Origin: Phycomyces blakesleeanus NRRL 1555(-)
Taxonomy: Eukaryota > Mucoromycota > Mucoromycetes > Mucorales > Phycomycetaceae
DNA: 64,000 bases
Reading direction: 5' to 3'
NCBI RefSeq assembly: GCF_001638985.1
Contig: NW_017265170.1
Coordinates: forward strand, 306,816 to 370,815
Position numbers and translations under genes: made by a program. Below are positions 58,078 through 64,000 of this stretch, in pieces. The notes beneath the pieces are model-generated. The model made no database searches, was not told where the DNA came from, and saw nothing but the letters and a program-made list of their open reading frames with translations. The stretch's first letter is position 1. The number at the start of each line of letters is the position of its first letter.

Positions 58078-59012
58078 TAGCAATATCAAGTAATAATAAT
58101 TATTATAATAATAAGGTTAGAATTTCTGTAAATAGTGTATATATATCATTTAACCTAAAATTTATTACCTCTACTGGCTTTCTACGCAAGACCACAAAGC
58201 TCTCAGCTCTCAGCATCATGAAGCGTGAGAACTTGTGACACAGGATATGCTCCAGATCATCAGCCTGTTTAATCTTGATGCTAACTCGTACCGAGTTCAC
58301 AGATGGCTCAATCAAAACCTTTTCATTTTCATTACGACTGATAGCCAAAGGGTTCAACAGTACTTCCTTCGATTTTCTAAACCCCCAAATAATAATAATA
58401 TAAATATTAGAATAATATATATATATATATATATTAAGCACTACACACATACACTACATATATATGTATGTATAGGTATATACATATATACATTTTACAC
58501 ATTTGCACACACTACGCATATATACACATATATACACATACACACACACACGCATATACATATATACATTTTACACATTTGCACTCTACTCTCTGCACAC
58601 TCTACACACACTATACACACTATACACACTATACACATTATACACACTATAGATACTATACACACTATAAATACTATAGATACTATACATATATATATAT
58701 ATATATGTGTGTGTAGCGTATAGTCTAACTAGTTAACTTGTACAAAAACAAGATTCGTAACATTTACCCAGATTCAACCTCGGGTGTATTGTGTCTTTCG
58801 GCCACCTGCGACGAAAAGTTCTCCAAGCATAGTGCAGCTGTCAGACTGGACCGTACTGCTGTCAGATAAGGACGAAGAGTATTGGACTATGACATTTCAA
58901 TATCATCTCTTCTAATGCTTTAACCCCGCCTTCATTCATCATCTCGATTCCAGCTCATTCATCCAAAAAAGAAAAAAAAAGAGCCAGCATTTGCAGTTTC
59001 CCAACTTACCAT
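57692..59012 (-). CDS. ARC19: Arp2/3 complex subunit 4 (ARPC4, p20)
   Basis: Five coding exons on the minus strand, 59012-59010, 58886-58768, 58376-58169, 58003-57833 and 57700-57692, join in phase to 169 residues; animal ARPC4 has 168. Exon 2 reads [20 protein letters not shown] and [17 protein letters not shown]. Exon 3 reads [20 protein letters not shown] and [20 protein letters not shown]. Exon 4 has [16 protein letters not shown] and [17 protein letters not shown], nearly as in animals. ARPC4 with ARPC2 forms the core of the seven-subunit complex that nucleates branched actin filaments. Two points are unusual: exon 1 codes only for the start Met, and exon 5 codes for the last two residues plus stop. 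The exon 5 choice is the least certain, but the preceding frame runs into the intron at exactly the expected end. Confidence 0.92.
58023..58078. repeat. (CCAGAA)n hexamer array in an ARPC4 intron
   Basis: About nine perfect CCAGAA units in the intron between ARPC4 exons 3 and 4, starting some 20 nt from the exon 4 acceptor (on the minus strand a TTCTGG pyrimidine-rich tract upstream of the 3' splice site). Confidence 0.9.
58430..58705. repeat. CA/TA and ACACTATAC repeat block in an ARPC4 intron
   Basis: Dense CA, TA and CACTATACA words fill most of the 391-nt intron between ARPC4 exons 2 and 3. Forward frames across it read as His/Tyr/Thr/Ile repeats and are not genes. Confidence 0.85.
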
Positions 59013-61540
59013 CTTATAATACTATAGTTTAGTTTAGCTTATCTTTTTCTCTTTATAAAATATAAACGTATATGTCTATGCTTACTTGTGTATGTTTTTG
59101 CTTAAAGAGGCAATTCTTTCTTTTATGTGTAGTGAGGTATATATATGTATATATATATTATATAAATATAAAAGAATATCACAGTCAGACTTTAGAACTA
59201 AAGTCTGGCTAACTTTTTGTTCAAGTTGAACCACGTACTTGCAATGGTTCACGACAACGTCATCCATTATGTACTCCGCCATTATTGCTGCCAAATGGAG
59301 TTGATTTTTTTTCTTTTTTTTTTCTTTTTTGCTTTCTTATTCTTGTATATCTGTTTCATATTTTTGATCTGTTCACACTACTATTATTGTACCAATGTAC
59401 TAATGTACCAATGTACTAATAAAAATCATGATCAAGGATTTTAAAGTAAAACAAAAAAGGCCCAAAGTTCCAAGTCATATTATTGGATAAGAGCTTTAAA
59501 AAAAGTTGATCTTTCAAAACGAGGATCAAAAAAAAAACTAATAAATTCCGAATGACTGGCTAGTATTTTATATATATATATATTTGCTATTGCCAATTGG
59601 ATTGAGAATACCATTATGCTTAGTGGGAGAAGACAGTATTATGAGCACTTCAGTTTGATTTTTTTTTTAATCTTTTATGCACTTAAAAAAAAAGAAAACG
59701 ACATGGTCAGATAGATATTAATTGTAGTGGATAAACCCATTCTGGCTTTTGGTTTTTTTCTTTTTTTTTCTTTAATGTGTCCAGATTAATTAGGGTATAT
59801 ATATATATATATATATATAATGTTTTATTAGCTAGTAGTAGGAGTAGTACTTTGTGCATATGTTGTGTATGTGTTGTATATGTATATGTGCCTGAGTGAA
59901 TTATTCAATTTGACCTTGGACTACAATGGTGACAATGCTGATTTGAATAACTCGAAAAATACAATACGATACAATACAATACAAGGAGTTGGATTCTTTT
60001 GGTATTTCGACCCAAAATGAATGAAAAAAGAATTAAAGTAAATTGAGAATTCCCATTCTTTACAAAATTTGATTAGGTTCATAACCTGAAAATGGGCTTG
60101 TTTTTTTTTCTTTTTTTCTTTATTTATTTATTTATTCAAAATGATCTACAGCACCACCACTGATTAATTTTTTTTTCAATATTAGTATTATTACTTAAAA
60201 AGGAAACACATATATAATCACCGCACTATATATAGGTGATTATATAAAACAAGAAGAAGAATTAAAGAAGAAGAAGTGAAAATACCGCCATTAATACATA
60301 CATGCATACATGCATACATACACACATACACACATGCATAGATATATATATATATATGTATTCATCTTGTAGTAAATACGACCAATAATAACAAAGAATT
60401 CTATTCCATATTTTTAAGAGCTGAAAACAATAAGCTTTTTATTTGATATTCACGTTGGTTGATAAAGACACACACAGTAATATAGACCTATAGATTTTTA
60501 GTCATGGAAATGTACATTTTACATGAATGCTTATAATGTAATAAAGTAGTATCTTTTTATATATGTATATTCATGTACATACATATATTAATAAAGATCA
60601 ATTGTAATTAAACAAAACAAAACAAAACAAAATACATACATACATACAGAGATCACCCCTTTGCTGGATTTTCTTTTACTTGAGTCCTTATTTGTATTTT
60701 GTATCTTGCCATATTTACCAAAAATGAAGCGTTCTTTTATCGACAAAGAATGTAACTAATGGCATCATACAATGCCTATATTTCGCTTCTTATTTTATTT
60801 TATATTTTCTCTCCCTACCCATCTCCCTGCCAAACCCCCTCTCTTTACTTGAACAATTGGGTCTTTACTTTCTTCTTCTTCTTCTTTCTTGTCTACAATG
60901 TCTATATGTTGACTTTTATACTTTAAATAAATAAATAAATAAATAAGCACATGTCAGAATGCAATTCATACCTAAAGAATGAAGACATCTACCCCCAAAA
61001 AAAAACAAACCAAAACAAACCAAAACAGCAACAACAACAACAAACAATTTAGGATAAGAAATTTTTCTATATCGAGATGGCTCTTAAAGAATGAAGACCA
61101 TTGACGCGTATTCCACAGCTTTGCATAGCATAAGACTTTAACAAAAATGCATACCGAATTTCATTGCAGCATCTTACAAAGACAAAATTTTCTTTTTTGA
61201 AATTTATCCAAAAAAGAATCCCAAAATTGTACCACATTAAATCCAAATTTATTTCATTGACCCAAAGTAAAAATAAATAAAACAAAAAACAAAAACATGG
61301 ATTGCCTTAGCATACCAAGGATTTAATTGAAACAAACCAATGTAGATTCCACAAAAACCAAACAAAAAAAAATAAAACTTGAAAATCATATAAAAAGACG
61401 ACTTGTCTTCCCACATCCGCCCAAATCACATTCCACATTTTCTATACTACCCTTTTATACTTACCTTTATACCATCCTAATACTAATACCCTAATTATTA
61501 TACCCTTCCTCCATAAAAAAAAAGTCATTACATTAATATC
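59013..61540. other. Intergenic region with two perfect hairpins, no gene seen
   Basis: About 2.5 kb, AT-rich. A perfect 10-bp hairpin with 2-nt loop (CAGACTTTAG/CTAAAGTCTG) is at 59186-59207, about 175 nt upstream of the ARPC4 start. A perfect 12-bp inverted repeat (TATATAATCACC/GGTGATTATATA) is at 60211-60246. A weak match to the 12.7/24.6 kb dispersed repeat is near 59500. The 150 nt before 61541 are C/T-rich and probably the promoter of the next gene. Confidence 0.55.
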
Positions 61541-64000
61541 ATGCGTTTCAGTCTCTCTGTCCTGGCAGGTCTTGTCCTGACCAATGCAGTCTTTGCCAAA
61601 GGACGTGACGAGTCTTTATACCCTGCCGCAATTCACAATGCCGGCAAACTTTCATCTGTCGAAAATGATCATCAGAGTCTTGATATCAAACTCCAGGAGC
61701 CTCACATGGATAAGCGTAGCGTACATGATTTCTTCCAAGACCTACTCGAAATCGAAGCCCAGCAAGCTCCCCCACAAGCCGACAACGGCGCCATTGCTGC
61801 CAGTCTTGCTAACCTAGACTCACCCGACGCACCTCCTCCTCCTTCATCACCACCACCACCACAAGCAGTCGATCCTGCCCAGTCAGAAAATTCGGAAAGT
61901 TCAAACGCAGACGCCAATCAGTCTAATGCGGAATTCAAACCTCTTGACGCAGCACCACCACCTCCACCCTCAGACGCAACTGATTCCCAAGACCCAAGCC
62001 CATCCTCAGCCGACTCTGATTCCAGTCCTCAAGCCAGCGAGGGTGCCAACAAACATGGTCTGGTCGGTAACTTCCTCGGTGGCCTCAAGGGTATGCTTGG
62101 AGAAATTAGAAGCAAGCATAACAAGGTTTTACCTGCTCCAATTGAAGAAGTCAAGGATGGAGCAGAAAAGGTCGTGGGTGATATTCCAATCATCGGTGAC
62201 GCCGCCAGTGCCGCCAAGGGAACTGCCGATGATGTATTCGATAAAGTAACAGGCGGTGCTGAAAACGCTGTCGATGGTGCTCAGAACGTTGCAGACGACG
62301 TCAAAGACAAGGCTGAAGATGTGGTTGGCGATATTCCCGTTGTTGGTGACATTGCTGGCAAAGTCAAGGATATCGTAGAAGATGCCATTCCAGGCGACTC
62401 AGGCGTCAGCTCTCTGATGGCCAATGTACTGCCTGGCACCCCAAATCTCGGAAGCGTATCATTCACCTTTGGTCCTAATGGCGCCATCAAGCCCGTAGGA
62501 TCAATTACTTACAACCAGCCCAAGAGCTCTTCGTCCAGCGGTGTTGCTCTTCCAGGTGCATCCAATATCGCATACACCCTTGGACCCGGTGGAGTTGCCA
62601 TTCCAGGAACAACCTACACCTTCAACGGTGGTTCGAACGGAGCAACCATCCCAGGAGGGTCTTACAGCTTCAACAGTGGTTCAAATGGAGCAACCATTCC
62701 GGGAGGATCCTACAGCTTCAACAGTGGTTCAAATGGTGCAACCATTCCAGGAGGGTCTTATAGCTTCAACGGCGGTTCAAATGGTGCAACCATCCCAGGA
62801 GGATCTTACAGCTTCAACACTGGCGGTTCAAGCGGATCTTCCGGATCAGGTGGCTCAGGTGGCTCAGGTGGATCAAGTGGATCATACACCTACGGACCTG
62901 GTGGAACTCTTATTCCAGGAGGTTCTTACAGCTTCAACAGTGGAACTACCGGTTCTGGTGGATCTGGCGGAACTCTTATTCCCGGAGGTTCTTACAGCTT
63001 TAACACCGGTGGCTCCAGCGGATCTAGTGGATCTGGTGGATCCGGCGGAACTCTTATTCCCGGAGGTTCTTACAGCTTCAATGGCGGCTCTGGAGGATCT
63101 GGTGGTTTAAATATTCCCGGAGGTTCCTACAGCTTCAACAATGGCGGATCTAGCGGTTCAGGCGGATCTGGAGGATCTGGTGGATCTAGTGGAACTCTTA
63201 TCCCCGGAGGTTCCTACAGCTTTGGTTCCAACGGCTCTGGAGGATCTGGAGGATCTAGTGGTCTAAATATTCCCGGAGGTTCCTACAGCTTCAACAATGG
63301 TGGCTCAAGCGGATCGTCCGGATCAGGTGGTTCCGGTGGATCAGGCGGATCTTTCAACTTTGGCTCTGGAGGATCTGGAGGCTCAGGTGGATCTATGAAC
63401 TTCGGCTCCGGAGGTTCCGGAGGCTCAAGCGGTTCAAGCGGTTCTGGAGGATCTTCTGGAGGATCTTCTGGAACAAGTACAACTGTTAAAACTGGTTCAA
63501 GCGGATCTGGAAGCTCAGGCGGATCAGGCGGCTCGAGCGGTTCCGGAGGATCTTCTGGAGGATCGTCTGAGACAAGTGCAACTATTAAAATTGGCTCAAG
63601 CGGATCTGGAAGCTCAAGCGGTTCAGGCGGTTCAGGCGGATCAGGCGGATCAGGCGGATCAGGCGGATCTTCTGGAGGATCGTCTGAGACAAGTGCAACT
63701 ATTAAAATTGGCTCAAGCGGATCCGGAAGCTCAGGCGGCTCTGGAGGATCCGGTGGCTCTGGAGGATCTTCAGGAACAGGCGCAACTATTCAAATTGATT
63801 CAGGTAGCAAAGGTGGATCAAATGGATCAGGTGGATCAGGTGGTTCGAGCGGATCAAGCTCTTCCAGTGGATCAAAATCTTCAGGGGGCTCTAATAATTC
63901 AGGTGGCTCGAGCGGTTCCAGTTCATCAAGCTCTTCCAGCTCATCAGGCAGCTCTGGTAACTCTGGCGGATCCAACTTTTCCAGCTCAAAAAGCTCTTCC
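61541..64000 (+). CDS. Secreted Ser/Gly-rich repeat protein (partial, runs off the window)
   Basis: Uninterrupted frame of 820 codons from the ATG at 61541 to the last base; the stop lies outside. Residues 1-19 form a signal peptide (MRFSLSVLAGLVLTNAVFA). A KR pair in HMDKRS (about 57-59) is a possible Kex2 site. Next come a Pro/Ser/Asp-rich stretch (PPPPSSPPPP) and an amphipathic 85-residue segment with a repeated VVGDIPxxGDxA motif and many Asp/Lys/Ala, LEA-like in appearance. From about residue 330 onwards are at least ten copies of the motif IPGGSYSFN spaced by SGSNGAT, then long GSGGSGGSSG linkers, ending in Ser-rich runs. Codons are C-rich, suggesting good expression. It is probably a cell-wall or extracellular matrix protein. 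Similarity to any named adhesin or silk is not claimed. Confidence 0.75.
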   Translation, partial: MRFSLSVLAGLVLTNAVFAKGRDESLYPAAIHNAGKLSSVENDHQSLDIKLQEPHMDKRSVHDFFQDLLEIEAQQAPPQADNGAIAASLANLDSPDAPPPPSSPPPPQAVDPAQSENSESSNADANQSNAEFKPLDAAPPPPPSDATDSQDPSPSSADSDSSPQASEGANKHGLVGNFLGGLKGMLGEIRSKHNKVLPAPIEEVKDGAEKVVGDIPIIGDAASAAKGTADDVFDKVTGGAENAVDGAQNVADDVKDKAEDVVGDIPVVGDIAGKVKDIVEDAIPGDSGVSSLMANVLPGTPNLGSVSFTFGPNGAIKPVGSITYNQPKSSSSSGVALPGASNIAYTLGPGGVAIPGTTYTFNGGSNGATIPGGSYSFNSGSNGATIPGGSYSFNSGSNGATIPGGSYSFNGGSNGATIPGGSYSFNTGGSSGSSGSGGSGGSGGSSGSYTYGPGGTLIPGGSYSFNSGTTGSGGSGGTLIPGGSYSFNTGGSSGSSGSGGSGGTLIPGGSYSFNGGSGGSGGLNIPGGSYSFNNGGSSGSGGSGGSGGSSGTLIPGGSYSFGSNGSGGSGGSSGLNIPGGSYSFNNGGSSGSSGSGGSGGSGGSFNFGSGGSGGSGGSMNFGSGGSGGSSGSSGSGGSSGGSSGTSTTVKTGSSGSGSSGGSGGSSGSGGSSGGSSETSATIKIGSSGSGSSSGSGGSGGSGGSGGSGGSSGGSSETSATIKIGSSGSGSSGGSGGSGGSGGSSGTGATIQIDSGSKGGSNGSGGSGGSSGSSSSSGSKSSGGSNNSGGSSGSSSSSSSSSSGSSGNSGGSNFSSSKSSS

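Noticed and set aside
58023..58078. CRISPR-like regular array
   Set aside because: Units are contiguous 6-mers without spacers inside an intron; a microsatellite.
58235..58723. 162-codon plus-strand ORF across ARPC4 introns
   Set aside because: It is antisense to ARPC4 exon 3 at first and then reads CA/TA repeats.
63790..63975. Minus-strand ORF rich in Glu, Pro and Leu
   Set aside because: Antisense shadow of the Gly/Ser repeat protein, which has a signal peptide and continuous frame from 61541.
1..64000. tRNA, rRNA or snRNA genes
   Set aside because: I looked for T-loop-like GTTCGAATC boxes and familiar 5S or U6 words and found none; a covariance-model search (tRNAscan-SE, Infernal) would be decisive.

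Overview
The window looks like nuclear DNA of an early-diverging filamentous fungus, most likely Mucoromycota (Mucorales-like). The evidence is eukaryotic genes with many short introns (about 55-150 nt, GTAAGT-type donors), AT-rich intergenic DNA full of homopolymers and microsatellites, an Arp2/3 subunit, and a CSL (CBF1/Su(H)) transcription factor of the kind fungi carry. I saw no rRNA, tRNA, CRISPR array or bacterial operon. Exon joins were worked out by eye from splice sites and reading phase; in almost every recognised gene the exon lengths add up to an open frame.

Layout. 1-2.5 kb: AT-rich, no gene. 2.5-9.8 kb: a polyQ protein of unknown function, the Golgi SNARE GOS1, and a TBC-domain Rab GAP with a coiled-coil tail, all on +. 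10.0-12.1 kb: ER Hsp70 (BiP/KAR2) behind a promoter with three ACGT-core motifs. 12.1-25.4 kb: a gene desert with decayed repeats (paired hairpin units, a long inverted-repeat element, pentamer arrays, minisatellites) and one GC-richer island at about 18-21.3 kb carrying an orphan ORF. 25.4-26.4 kb (-): a SANT/Myb-like DNA-binding gene of the transposon-related NAM/Harbinger type. 28.9-31.0 kb: a type I membrane protein with a periplasmic-binding-protein-like ectodomain. 31.8-33.3 kb (-): a TPR protein fused to a metallo-beta-lactamase-fold hydrolase. 33.8 kb: a small unknown gene. 34.4-36.7 kb (-) and 37.6-39.4 kb (+): divergent genes for CCT subunit alpha and translation release factor eRF1. 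41.7-44.0 kb: a diacylglycerol kinase. 45.3-49.2 kb (-): a long unrecognised multi-exon gene with a Lys-rich tail. 50.0-52.1 kb: a single-pass surface protein, possibly a sensor. 53.9-57.0 kb (-): the CSL transcription factor. 57.7-59.0 kb (-): Arp2/3 subunit ARPC4. 61.5 kb to the window end (+): a secreted Ser/Gly-rich repeat protein cut by the window edge.

The genes do not form one pathway. They are a typical mixture of housekeeping functions: secretory pathway (GOS1, TBC GAP, BiP), protein synthesis and folding (eRF1, CCT alpha), actin (ARPC4), lipid signalling (DAG kinase) and cell surface. The less ordinary items are the TPR-hydrolase fusion, the membrane-anchored binding-protein-like gene, the orphan GC-rich island with its in-frame stop, two GC-AG introns, and the hairpin and inverted-repeat families in the desert.
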